Assembly: GCA_038380795.1 (NCBI GenBank)
Contig: CM076259.1
Span: 79,581,224-79,645,223 of the forward strand
Reading direction: 5' to 3'
Length of the DNA stretch: 64,000 nt
From: Pyrocephalus nanus
Lineage: Eukaryota > Chordata > Aves > Passeriformes > Tyrannidae
Shown here: positions 1 to 12,800 of the stretch, one piece after another
How positions within the stretch are numbered: the stretch's first letter is position 1
How the letters are laid out: every line of letters starts with the position of its first letter
Position numbers and translations under genes: made by a program
Notes under the pieces: model-generated
The model's input: only the letters and a program-made list of their open reading frames with translations
What the model was told of the DNA's origin: nothing
Databases searched by the model: none

Positions 1-3000
1 ACATTGGTGCAGTGACATGGCATGACAACATCCCTGTGGCTGCATCATGGAAGACGTTTACGAAGTGGGCTGGGGAAAGGAGAAGCAGAGATAGGAGTGT
101 TCACACTATGGGTCAGGACATTTGCAGGCAGCCGGATGCTGGGCTGCAAGCAGAGCATTTGCCCTCAGCACATTAAATCGTAATGGGCTGTGGGCAGCTT
201 TCTGAAGCTTGCCTCACTGACCCCAGTCTGAGGGAGCCAGTGAAGCAGGAGGCTGACAGACAAACTGGCTAAAAGCTGCTACTTCACTTTTTTAAAAACC
301 CACTTACATATTTAGGTTAAAATTTATTGACCAATGTTTCTTTCTGCTACTTTTCTTTCTCTGCTAAACTGAAGGACAAAGGGTGTCTCTGCTAAGAAGT
401 GAAGGAATCTGAGCATGACTGGGGGAGAGAGAAGCTAGTTCTCTGCACTTCCCAGCATCAGCAGGTAAGAGGGCTTTCAAATGTCAGTATTCTCATCTAT
501 AATGATGGCCTCTTTGACAGACTAGAAAAGCCTCAGCAGCTCAATGCAAAGGGAGGGTTCTTTCCTATTCGTCCAATACCTTACAGTACCGTACTTTGTG
601 AAACCAGAAAATAGTTTTCAATTACCATATACATTTCTTTTTATGGTTTTCCACATCATATACAAAAGAAAATTTATAAGCTATGCCTATTGTTCTCCAT
701 ATTTTACAAGAAAAAAAATCTTGCAGTACAAAGGCCACTGTTGATTTCAGCAGTTGATCTGGGATCAGGTACAGAATGTAGGGTCTGTGTTTCTTCACCC
801 CTTTCAAATACTCCTGATGTAATTTTAATAGCAGTGACATAACCACTGCAGTTTAGTGCTGTCTTGGCAATAAATGAAATGAAAATAACTGCCAGCACAA
901 CATGCATTTTCTATTCTAGGGACATCTTGTTTTTTTCAGTGGTTTAAAAAATTATTTAAAATTTTAAATGCATTAAGCTTAATCTAATCTGTAAAACAGC
1001 ACTTCCAAGAGCAAAGTTTGCACTGGAAAAGAAAGCGACATCTTTTCTTCCAAATACACTGAGCTCAAATTATTTTGGAAGATTATAGCAACCAAGAGCC
1101 TAAAAAATCTCTCTGCTCAGTAAATTTCCTTGAAGACTACTATATAGAAATTTTCAAGCTGTTCCATCCCATATGAAATACCACTTTAAAATCATGAAGG
1201 AGAAAGAATGGTTTAAATGCACCTTCATTAAAATCTTAATTATTTAAAATATATATGACTTTCATTAACTTTTTCTGTTAACTATTATGAATTTCTTTAA
1301 TTTGTCTTATGGTGGCTATAGGCTTAAGTGGGTGCAGGCTTTACCGAAGGACCAGTATCTTACCTGATTCCAGCTCTGCTACCATTCTGTTGTGGATCCT
1401 ATTCTCACATGCACCACCAACTGGTATCGTGAGGGCAGCTTGGGTTCAGATGCCTTTATTCACAGATTAGAAAGCATTTGATGAATTCAAGATACTTTCA
1501 CTTTGTCTCTGATCTTGAGCCTTCTCATTGTGTGCATACACAGTGCAGGCTTTTATGTCAGAAAATGATAAATATTTTCAATCGGTTCCTGTTTTAATAG
1601 AGCTTCAAGTCCTACATCAGCAGCAGAGGTACGCTGCACCACCTGAGCTTTACCATTGCAGTCTATAAGGTAATAATAATCATTTCAGGGAAATTGCAGC
1701 CTTGCAAAGCTCTGCTATATACACAGTCTTCTTCACTGTAATACAAGATTTACAAGGCAATGTGTAGGAACTGGAACATTTTAAAACCCGATGAGGATGT
1801 CTGAAGTAATAGAGCACTTTACAGCAGTTAATGGTAGTGGATGGATGACAAACATGAGTCATGATAACACTATATTTATGTAGAGGTGTGAGCAAAACAG
1901 ATGTTAAGCCTCCTTTTTCTTAATGCTCAAACAAGTTTTTTCCCAGTGTCTTCTTTAACTCAAGTAAAATCTCTTTCCCCTATAAATTCCCTTTTCTCTG
2001 TTTGTTCTCTGCACAGGAGGGCAGATGCCCCCCCCACCCCCTTACTCCCAGCCTGCCCACTACTAAGCAGGTAGAGTTTCTCATGAGTTTGCAGATCCCC
2101 ACATACACAGCTGCTGCTCAGCATAGGAGCAACAGCTGTGGTGTTGAACTAAACTATGTGTCGTGCTTGTGTGTCCTTTCCTTTTCTCACAGCCTGAATA
2201 TTTAAGCAGAAAAATGAAAACACTGTCCTGGCCTGCCCAGGAGCCAAGGAACAGCTGCCTAGTGGTGTTAAAAACTGACTCACCAGCGCCTCCCTCACCT
2301 TCACTTGCAGATGCTTTATCTTATCAAAGAAGGTCTGCTTTCCTTTTCCTGTAACATACTCTTCATGTTATACCCACAAGCATCCTTCGATCAACAATCA
2401 AAGGAAGCAAGAATTAAGAAATGGCTGATCCAAACTGTCACGCTCCTTTCAAGGCCAGTGGGTTTTGCACTTTGTTTGTTTGTTTATGTTGTCTTGCCTT
2501 TGGAAGCAAAGACTGTATTTTGTATTCCTCACGTCTGATGTGAAGTAGCAGTAACTTGATATGAAGGACATCTTGAAATATTCTGCCTTTGTGAATATGA
2601 ATGTAGGAATCTGCAGAAACTGTGAATGAACATTTACAACAAACTGTGAGCCTCCTACTGATGCACTCAAATACAAAACAGGAGGCGAGAGAGAGAAGGA
2701 AAGGAGATGAATTTGTTTTCCTAGCAAACAGCTGTCTTCTTTAACAGAAGAAACTAAAAAGAAAACAGTGTGCGAAGAGGCCAAAAGCTGCATTAATTAC
2801 AGTATTTTTAGATGCTACAAGCACAATTTTGATAAACACTCTAAGCTGTGGAAAAAAATGTACTGTCAATGCAATTAAGTCTTTTTCATGGTGCAGCATC
2901 ATTAATGCATTTGCCTGCTGAGAATATATTGTGGGCTGTGCTATGCAGTTACCCTCTTATTAATGATTCAAGGCAATCAGTAGGGACCACACCAATTCCT

Positions 3001-3336
3001 GGGGGATGCCACAGTAAGCAAGCACAATGTCATCATTTAATTTCTTCTCTTGACCTACATTACAAAAAATGAAGACTCAGTCACTATTAAGGGCCAAATT
3101 CCAGACATGGTTATAGAAAAGCAACTCCCATGGGGTTAAAACTAACACGTACACAGTTTAGGACCGAAATTTGGCATGGAGAGATCACTTCTTGGATATT
3201 TGGAGGGATGATATTTATTTGTTTATTTATATCAATTGCAGGATATGGGAAGGTGACAGACTAATCCTATGCTAGCTTTAATGGCTAGGCTGCTGCAAGT
3301 TACTAATACCAGCAAAAACCCAATCCTTCTAGCTGG

Positions 3337-3360
3337 AAAAAAAAAAAAAAAAAAAAAAAA
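3337..3360. repeat. poly(A) run, 24 bases
   Basis: An uninterrupted run of 24 A. No retroposon body is recognisable upstream of it, so it is called a simple repeat rather than a retroposed tail. Confidence 0.95.
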
Positions 3361-4312
3361 GCTGATTCATGTTTCTTAGCTGGTCATATTTTTATTTAGC
3401 CAAAGCATGGCATTAGAGCTCTTGTTTTATCAGGGTAGACCTAAAAGTCAGCCTGAAATAATCGTTTTGCTAGTGGCACCCATAACTAGTGACATCAGCC
3501 TATCAGGCACATTGCTTTCCCTCACTGACATGAAGTCCACCATTTCATGCCAATGGGCAGTGATCATATTATCTCATGAAGTATTCAAAGCTGAGCAAGG
3601 TAACACAGCATATTTGGTTTTGTAGCCTTCAGCACTTAGAAAACACTAAGAAGTACAAAATGCTGCAGCACCTCCTTCAAACAATGTTTTCTACTGTTTG
3701 GGTAGCAAAACTGTCTTCTGCATCCTGAACCAGTTCCCTGTACAGTATTTATTCTTGCCCAAGGACTCAGTTATTGCCTTCTATTACATCATTGTTTCAA
3801 GCGAGGATAACTGAAAGGCCAACATTAGCAACATTGCCAACAGCAGTGTTTCTCTGACATGCAGAAATTTTCTACAGTGAAGGTGAAGCTCATCTGCACT
3901 AGAGAAAAAATTTTCTCCAGGGCTAAGTGTTTAGAATGTACTTCTGAATAACCAAAGGGTATCTATGTGCAAAAGCTATTTTCAGCTTTGACTTCATTTA
4001 TAAACTCAAAGCATCTTCACAATTCTCATTTTTCCCATAAGGAATAGATGCAAGAATAGATATGATGGACACCAGTTACATTTTTTTCTGCACTGCAGAA
4101 AGCGGCTCAGACACTTCAGAATGAAAATTTAAATTATATGAAATGGAACAAAAGAATATAAATGCTTTGATATATGAGATTGCAGATAAGGAATATTCTG
4201 GCTGTAGTGAGAGTTGTCGGTTTAAACAGCCTCGCTGTTTACCACCATAGGAACACACCTATCAGTGGAAGCTTTCATATTTTTGCTAAGTAAAAGTACT
4301 AAGAAAGTTTCC

Positions 4313-4329
4313 TTTTTTTTTTTTTTTTT
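4313..4329. repeat. poly(T) run, 17 bases
   Basis: An uninterrupted T run without a recognisable retroposon downstream. Confidence 0.9.
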
Positions 4330-6928
4330 AAAAGATAATAATTTAACTCCCTATGATGTTGCTTATGAAATGTAGTCCACAGAGTCACATACACTGAAAA
4401 CTGACTTCAAATCTGTGAATTGCCACTCATTAAGTATTTCCTCTGAGTACAGTCATAAAAAAGATCCAAAGAGAAGATCCAAAAAACACTCTGTGCTTAG
4501 GAAGTCCACAAGGAGCTGCTTGTAGCATAGTACAAAAGAATACAGGCAGTAACATAACTACTCCATCAAATGTCTACTAAATTTGAAACTGATCAAAACT
4601 TGCAAAGTCATTAATTATTTGGGACATTAACCAAAAATTTGTATTTTTATCTTTCAATGCATAAGAAAGTTGATTTAAAAATTGCTAAGTCACAGCAGCT
4701 GCTGAAACTGTCTTTTATGTATTTATAGGCTGTTCACCAGGTGTAATGGGCTGCCATAGCTTTCCTCACCTTCAAACCAGAGATGGTTTAGTGCCTGAAC
4801 CTGTCCAAATGGGGTGGCACATGCAGCTTGCTGTCTTACAGAAGTAGTCTCAGATTAATCACTTAAGTATTAAGATTTATATGTTATGCAAAACCAATTA
4901 TTTCTATTGCTGAATCAATATAACTGGCATATATCACTTAAATAAGTAATATATGTCTTCAGAGCTACTTAACAGGGATTAGCTTCTTTTATAGGCATCA
5001 GGCATAAAAATACAACTCTCAAGCCTTTTTTCTCATCCTTGTGTATCCATCTCTTTTTATGTAAAGAAGCTATCCTCCCTTCAAAGAAAATTTTTAGCTT
5101 TCAAAATCCTTCAGGCACCTGAAACTATGCTTTCATATTTAAGCAGTACTGGCCCAAGACAGAGAATTGAAGAGTAAAGTTACTTTATTGACAGATAATC
5201 TCTATTCCAAGGATTTCACTTACTCATTAATTATTTAATATGAAAATAAGTCCTTGGACTAAGCACAAGAACCACTGCATCCATTTCTGTTGCTCTCCCT
5301 TTGTGAGCTCGACCAGCCAAGGACCTCTGTCTATAACAATTAAATGATTTAATTGGACCAATATCAGCAGGAGAAAGGAGGGCAAACCAATCAGCGTACA
5401 TCACAGACTTCTTTTTCCCTGAAGACACACTTTAGGCATTTAAATTCCTCATTAGCAAGACCTCAAATGCATATTTTGTACTTGGAAAAATAACTGAGAA
5501 GCAGCCAATCTAAATTTAAGAATAAAATGTCTAGTCTTACTCTAAAGAAGGTAGATTAAATGTTCTTTAGAAGAGCTCCTCCTGCTTCTCTGACTATGGA
5601 GAATATCTGGTTGTATCCCTGGAGTGAGAACCCCTTTCCTGAACTCTGTTGCTGCTGTCTTCCCATCTCATGTTCTCATGTCTACACTCATCCTCTCGAC
5701 AGTTACTGGATTGGAGAAACCCAATTTAATAATAATCAAAACTGACAAACTACCCACCTGATTAAGTGCCCTAATGTCCTTAGGGACCAAAATTCGAGGC
5801 CTAACTAGGAAGAACATAAGACATTAGTGACCATGCAGATAGGATGGCAGCACTGATTGCTATGTCGTGAAACATTAAAGGCAGAAGGGATAGGAGACAC
5901 AAGAATAGTAATTACCCTTACAAAGATTTACAGTGGTATATAACACAGATATCATATTTTTATGAGTACATCAATAAACACATCCTGAAGCAGCTGTGAA
6001 GGCAGCCCAAAAATTGGGACACCTCCCTCAGCCTTGTCCATACTATCATACATGGCTCAAAACTGCACGTGTGACTCTAGATAAACTCTGTATCCCTACA
6101 GGAGCAGCTAAAGGCCAAAAGATACATCACAATTTTGCCCCATTTCAAGCCACACAAAGACGAAGAATTTATTTTTTTTAAATAAGCAGCTAAGAGACTT
6201 AAAACCTTACAGTATAGAGATTATTGAAGCAGCAGCACTGATGAATGCATACCAGATTTTTTTTTTTTAAGTATTTTTAGAAAGAGTGAAAAAGTCATGA
6301 GAACTGAACAGCAGGTAAGGGAGGTTATTAGAAAGAAGGCAGCATCTCTCAGAAGGCTGAAGCTGTGTCAAACCTAAGAAAAATGAAATTATCGTGAACT
6401 CTGGAAGATTAAATGTAAAAACATAACCAGGAGGTCCCAAAAGAGGGTTTGAAGAGCAACTATCTAGGGGAATTAAACTAAATAATTTTTTTTTTTCAAA
6501 TAGTTCAACAGCGAGAAGTTTGGCAAAGTCTGTAAGGCCAACAGTCGATCAAACTACCCAAGAGAAACCTGAAAGAGGATAGGATTGCAAAGAAAAAAAA
6601 CAGTTCTCTTTGTTAGTGTTCACTGTAGAAGAAACTGGGCAGATTTCCATACTGAAATTCTTATTTTGGGGGGACTTGATAAAGGATACTTCTGTATCGT
6701 ATTTTCCAGTTACTTAAAAGAAGCTGGTAGTAATGTGCAAAAGCTCTCTAGCATACAGCAAGCAGTTCTAAGAGAATTCAGGAATGAAATTGGCATTTAC
6801 CAGTAGTGGTGAGTAACCTTTCCACACAAAGCTATGAAAATACTTGAAAACAGTAAATGCAAGTTGAGTATTCCAGAACTGGTTAGCTGATAAGTATGCA
6901 TGTCCAAAGCAAAATTACGGAAATACTT

Positions 6929-7357
6929 ATGGGTCTAGAGCACAAATCTTTTGAAGAGCATCCGAGGGAACCAGGGTTGTTTAGCCTGGGGTAAAGGAGC
7001 CTCAGGGTGGGACCTTATCATTCTCTACAACTACCTGAAAGGAGATTGTAGACAACTGGGAGTTGGTCTCTTCTCCCAGGTAACAAGTGACAGGACAAGA
7101 GGAAATGGCCTCAAATTGGGCCAGAGGAAGTTTAAATTGGATATTTGAAAAAATTTCTTCACTGAAAGGGTTGCCAAGCTTTGCAACAGGATTCCCAAAA
7201 AGGAAGTAGTTGAGTCACCATCCCTGGAGGTATTTAGAAGATGTGCAGATTTTGCATTTGGGGACATGGTTTAGTGGTGAACTTGGCAGGGTTTGGTTTA
7301 TGGTTGGACTGGATGATCATATGAGTCTTTTCCAACCTAAATGATTCTATGATTCTA
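6929..7357 (+). mobile_element. CR1 retrotransposon, 5'-truncated 3' end
   Basis: This is the 3' end of a CR1 non-LTR retrotransposon in plus orientation. It carries the end of ORF2, seen as phrases corresponding to the conserved '[12 protein letters not shown]' and '[20 protein letters not shown]' blocks. The 3' UTR follows, and the element ends in the ATTCTATGATTCTA tail. It is 5'-truncated, as is usual for CR1, and has point changes and stops, so it is inactive. The exact 5' boundary is approximate. Confidence 0.93.
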
Positions 7358-8288
7358 GATAACAAAATTCATAAAGGTTGATGCAAGCACCCTTATATTT
7401 TAAGCAGTACAGACATGGTTTGATCTTCATCAATAAGAAGATGACTAATTTATTTTTCAATACTTGAAATAATAGTTTAAGCTGTGATACAAGAATTTCC
7501 ATCCCCACTTCCCTCATAGCACACTCCTTCAGACACTAATTTTGGATTATTAATTCAATGAGAAATTGGATACAACAGGTTTAAAAAAAAAAAAAAAAAA
7601 AGATTCCTTTTGGTTCAGATTAACTATTTTCCAAGCCAAAATATGTTAACATTCAAAATCACAAAAATAGAATACTATAATAAACAACCCCAAAATACCT
7701 GCCTGGAAACAGATTACTCATAGTATTTGAGTACTATTGTATTGTCCTTTCGTGCATCAAAGTGTCTGCCTCTAAACTGCTTGTTCCTTTCATTGGTGCA
7801 GGTTTACCCAAATTACTTGATCTTTGATTAAAAATTACTAGAAATGATCTAGCAAAGAGATAATTTTATTTTGTGTTGTACTTTGCTCTTGTTCTCAATA
7901 TGGTGAAAGATTGTATTTCTCACTGTTTATACAGTCTTTTCAGAGCAGTGCTTTCAAAGCAATTATACTATTATACTGTTCACCATTTGTACCTAGATGT
8001 TTGCTTGCATGGACAAAGCAGATATCAGAGCTGATATATCTTCCAGGACGAACATTCATCTCCTTTCTTTCCCCTGAAATATGCACATTGGACTATTTTC
8101 CTACTTCTCAGAAATCTGAGTGAGATCCACCTTGTCTAACTCTAGTTATCTATAGGTTACATTCTTATATTTCTTCTTTAAAATACCAGTATTGGGCAAG
8201 TCCAAGGCTTTATTTCATTTATTTGATTTGATATTGTTCCCATCAATGGCCATAGCCATCTGCTTGCTGAGAGCAAAAACATCAACCA
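7358..8288. other. unique sequence between CR1 copies
   Basis: AT-rich sequence with an A19 run at 7583-7601. I see no gene or recognisable transposon here. Confidence 0.6.
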
Positions 8289-8410
8289 CATAGAATCATA
8301 GAATGATTTGGGTTGGAAGGAACCTTTAAAGACAATTTAATGCAACCCTTCTATGGACAGGGACAGTTTTCACTAGATCAGGTTGCTCAGAGCCCTATTC
8401 ACAACCTTAC
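8289..8410 (-). mobile_element. CR1 3' tail fragment
   Basis: The segment opens with the reverse complement of the CR1 tail (CATAGAATCATAGAATG). It continues with the typical 'GGTTGGAAGGAACCTTTAAAGA' and '...CAGGTTGCTCAGAGCC' blocks of the CR1 3' UTR on the minus strand. Similarity fades after about 8400, so the far boundary is approximate. It is a short, diverged, non-coding remnant. Confidence 0.85.
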
Positions 8411-8786
8411 CTAAATACAATACTTCCCCTGAGTACTTCCCTAGCTTCCAAATGTTTTCCACTCAGCCGATTTCCAGAGCCTGATGTGATTTCTGTGTTT
8501 ACTATCCCCCAATTTGTCCATTTCTTCCTTGAGACCATGTAACCTTTAATCATTCACAACATTTATCAGTAAGCCCATTGGTTCCAATTCCAGTCCCATG
8601 AAGGACTTTCTCTTTTGTCTTTCTGGTAATGGGCTTCTCATAGATTAATTTCATGCCCCTAGTTATTGTATTTGAAGAGGCAGCAAACACTGTCTCCTTT
8701 TGCGATAGTATTTGTGATTTTAAAATTATTTAATGCCTGTTTTCTCCATGTTCCCCATCTCCCTGTCATTTATTTGTGTCAGCTAT
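8411..8786. other. unassigned sequence between CR1 tail and LTR
   Basis: T-rich moderately AT sequence. I recognise no coding region here. It may contain an older repeat that I cannot name. Confidence 0.45.
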
Positions 8787-9879
8787 TGTGGATTGACCTT
8801 GGCTGGCTGTCGGGTGCTTGCCAAGCTGTTCTATCATTCCCCTTCCCCTTAAAAGGACAGGGGAGATAATTTAAAAAAAGCTCATGGGTAGAGATAAGGA
8901 AAGGGAGAGATCATATTTCAATAATTGTCATGGGTAAAACTTGCCTTGATTTAGGAAAATTAATTTAATTTATTGCCAATTAAACAGAGTAAGATAGTGA
9001 GAAAGAAGATAAAATCTAAACACTCCTTCTCCCAGCCTTCCTTTCTTCCCAAGCTCAACTTCCTTCAGACTTCTCTACTTTCTCTACCCTGAGCAGAGCA
9101 GAGGGATGGGGAATGGGGGTTGTGATCAGTTTGTTATGCATTGTTTCTGCTGCTCCTTCCTCCTCACACTCCTCAAGCTTGGGGTTGCTCCCATGGGATA
9201 CAGTCCTTCCTGAACTGCTTCCCACAGGCTGCAGTTCTTAATGAGCTGCTCCAGCGCAGGTCCCTTCCACAGGCTGCAGCCCTTCAGGAACAGACTGCTT
9301 CAGTGAGATCCCCCTTAGGGTCACAAGTCCTGTCACAAAACTTGCTTGACCGTGGGCTCCTCTCTGCACGAGTCCAAAGGTCCTGCTAGGACCCTGCTCC
9401 AGCATGGTCTGTCCATGGAGTCAAAGCCTTCTTTAGGTACTCTGCCTGCTCTGACATGGGGTCCTCCAGGGACAGCAAGTGGATCTCTTCTCCCCTGTGG
9501 ACCTCCATGGCCCGCAGGGGCACAGCTGGTTCACCATGGGCTGCTCCATGGCCTGCAGGGGAACCTCTGCCCTGGTGCCCATAGAACCTCCTGCACCTCC
9601 TTCTCCACTGACCTTGGTGTCTGCAGAACTGTTTCTCTCACATATTCCCATGCCTCTCTCCCAGATGCTGTTGCCCGGCAGTTTTTGTCCTTTCTTAAGT
9701 ACATTATCCCAGAGTCACTACCACCATCACAAATGGCCTTGGCCTCCAGTGGCAGGTCTGTCTTGCAGACAGCTGGCATTGGCTCTGTCAGACACAGGGG
9801 AATCTTCTGGCATCTTCTCACTGAAGCAACCTCTACAGTGCACTCCACTACCAAAACCTTGCTATGTAAACCCAATACA
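8787..9879 (-). mobile_element. solo LTR of an avian endogenous retrovirus (~1.1 kb)
   Basis: I read this as a solo long terminal repeat on the minus strand. On the plus strand it runs from TGTGGATTGACC to ...CCAATACA, so both ends carry the TG...CA termini of an LTR. On the minus strand a polyadenylation signal AATAAA lies near 8975-8980, close to the 3' end, as expected for an LTR. The central part (about 9160-9480) contains degenerate direct repeats of a unit with GCTGCAG, CTTCAGGAAC and GCTCCAGC blocks. This repeat structure explains the overlapping open frames at 9346-9959 on both strands, which are therefore not genes. No pol or gag sequence flanks it. TAT is found on both outer flanks and may be what is left of a target-site duplication. 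The exact family name is uncertain. Confidence 0.75.
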
Positions 9880-12800
9880 TATGGCCAGCCCACCAAGTCA
9901 TAGCTTGTATGGAAGCTGCTCCCTACTTTTGACCACTGTTTTCCCCTGAATATTTCCATTACTTCAATATGACCTTTTCGATAAGAATGTGAATGATACA
10001 GTGATCAAGATATGGGTGAACCACAAATTTACAAACACACACTCTGTTCTTTGTATAGTTTACTGTTATTTTCCTATAAATTCCTACTACTTGATACTTT
10101 CTGATTGTTACTGAGATGGTAGTTCCATAAAAATAACTATCATAATCAATAATGTCTCTGTGAAATCACTGGTTCTCAAAAAAGAGTTTTTTTCCAGTCT
10201 TCTGTGCCAAAATCTTCCATTCTCTAATTTTCTATACCTCTGATTTTGATTAAACATATATTTACTGAATATTTGTGATAAAATTAGTGGTAGCAAAAAG
10301 CTGAAAATAAGAAAAATGTTAAAGTCATTTGCCTGTTTCTTGCTTTTATAAACAAGCCCTACAAGGAAAGCATTACTTTTCCTCATGTATTAATTCATCT
10401 TTTATTTCTCACAGGATAATGGAGTGAAGGGAAAAATTCTCATAAAGAATGGAAAAACATTAACTTGCCTGTGACCAAACCAAGTACTTGCCTAACACCC
10501 TGATTAGGATACATTTCTGGCTGTCCTAAGCATAGAAGAAGCTCTCAGCAAGCCAGGTGACAATTGGCATGCAACCAACTGGTTCTAGAGATGCTATAAT
10601 GAGTCTGAAGTTTTACTTTTCCCTAGGGAAATATAAATCCCACATGCATTCAGCTGTTGTACTTCTGATACATGTGTTTGCATAGAAAATATAATGAGAT
10701 ATTTATAAGTGGCGTGATACATTACCCCATAAAATTGATGAGCAATCCATGCATCACGCTCTAAGAGAATTAAGAAATTAATCAGTCACAAAGTATCCAT
10801 TCTTGCTTTTGAATTCTAATTTTTAGAGGAGCTGTGAAAACTGTAAACTATTAAGAAGTCAAAAGTTAACATTCTGCAATAACACACGATTCCTGCACCT
10901 GTTTTGAAAACTACCTAATAGAAAGATTTAAGTGCTTATTTCTTTCACTGAATAATGCAGGTGAATGGTGCAGTTAGTGGTGCAAAGAGAAAGAAAAATA
11001 TCCACAAAAAGGGCATATTCAGGAGGTTTTGGCAGTGAGAAATGCTATCCAAACCCATGAAGATATACAGCTTAGGCAGGAAGCCTTTCATAGTGAATTA
11101 TATAGGCTATGTGATTATCTTTCAGAAGTGGCTTCCACTAACTTATGAGGAAGTGTTCAAGGGCTGAAATAGATGGATGAGTGGAGAGAGCATACCTCCA
11201 CTTTTACAATATAATAGCCAGAAACTTGGCACAAGTATTTGGACCTGAGAGTTAATTTCACTTTTGGGCTGCTCCAGAGGCCATTTGAGTATTACCTATT
11301 CCTTGCCTGGAGCTGGCTATAATTCAGTCTTAGACAAGATGTACTAGAAATACTTCCATAACCCTGCAAAGTTCAGAAATATTCACATCAGAGAGTTACT
11401 CTACACTGATGCAATGCCTACTTTAACCAAATCTACAGTTTATCAGCTAAAAATACCCTCAGATATTTTCAGTGAGAGACATAATATTGAAGAGACATGA
11501 TATTCAGTTCACTGATTCCACAAGAATTTGTGTTAGTCTGTAATCCTTAAACACTGAGTAATGCCACTGAAGGAAGAATTAATTACATCAGGTAAGACTG
11601 TGAGATACTTGGTTGAGAAGGAAAAGGACAAAGCAAAAGCAAGCCAAACCATGTTCAACTGAACCCACTGAGTTAATGTTTTGTTCTTTTACATCCCTTC
11701 CAAAGACATCTGGTTCCTGTTCATTTAACATGAGCCTTCCATCATTGTTATTCCATTCTTTCTTTGAACTTCAGCTAAATGACTACAGAAAATCTTAGCA
11801 AATACCTCTGCAGATTTTTGACATTTTTTTTTCCAAAGACTTGACCAATTCACTTCAGCTTGAAAAAAAAAAAAAAGAAATCTTTGACCCTGTCAAAACA
11901 GGAAAAAGGTTCAAAAAATTACTTGGAAGCAATCATATATATATAAAAGACATATAAAAAAACCCTGAGCAAATTCCTGTCTCACCAATAGGCACAATGT
12001 TGATCTGATTAGTGATTCACTTAAATCCTTTTCAAGAGTTTTACTTTCCCTCCTGATCCCTGAACTGGAGAAGAAAAAAAGGAAAAAGAAGAATACAAGT
12101 TCCTCCAAGCTGCAGAGATCCCCACTGAGAAAAACAATGAATTTTAGAGTTAAACTCAGAGACATCTAAATAAATAGTGAAAAATACATTCATACGTATA
12201 GTACCCATTCAATTGTGAGAGCACTCGTCTCTGCAGCATGTATGTTCTAATATCTAATGTGAAATACAAGTTTTTAATAGCTTTAGAAGACTCAAATGGA
12301 TATGATAATGACTTTTTAATAATATTCCTTGCTCCATTTAAGGAAAGAGAATTGCTAATCCATTTGCTTCTTTATTTCTAATTTTGTATTAGAAAGGGAT
12401 AAATTACACAAATAGTGTTCCATTAAAAGCAATTCTGAGTCACAAATCAATTGACTGGAAAGTAAAGATTAATTTGTGATGGAAACAAGAGAAAGAAAAT
12501 GAAGTCTGCTCAGAGGCTATAGGAGAGAAAAAAAGTAAGACAAACCAGATGGGTAACAAGACAGGGTAATACTGTCCACAGAGAAAAACCTAACATCAGA
12601 CTTTCTTGACCTTTTAGCCACCATCTTTTCTTACTTAAAAGTAAATTTAAAAAAATAATTATTATAATAAATGACAAGATTTTACTGAGAAGTTTGCAAA
12701 AGGGTGAGAGAACAAATCTCACTGTTTTTATGACTTAACTATAGATTCTCTCCAATTTGAAAGAACTATGGCAAGGAATATATTTCTGTCTTTTAATCTA

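Larger units (their letters stand above)
1..6928. other. unique AT-rich non-coding stretch
   Basis: No gene is recognisable here and no transposon family is evident. The open frames are short and lack codon structure. Visible landmarks are an A24 run at 3337-3360, a T17 run at 4313-4329 and a C-rich patch at 2029-2040. A good polypyrimidine tract with CAG ends at 2016. A strong donor-like CAG/GTAAGA occurs at 465-466, but neither site is paired with a convincing exon. Ancient decayed repeats cannot be excluded by eye. Confidence 0.6.

Noticed and set aside
9346..9959. Overlapping open frames of 142-185 codons on both strands
   Set aside because: They lie inside the LTR at 8787-9879 and arise from its GC-rich direct repeats. 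Open frames on both strands without domains indicate repeat structure, not genes.
10417..10476. Acceptor followed by a reading with 'KGKILIKNGK', reminiscent of phospholipase C
   Set aside because: The similarity is only about seven residues, the frame stops after 19 codons and there is no donor.
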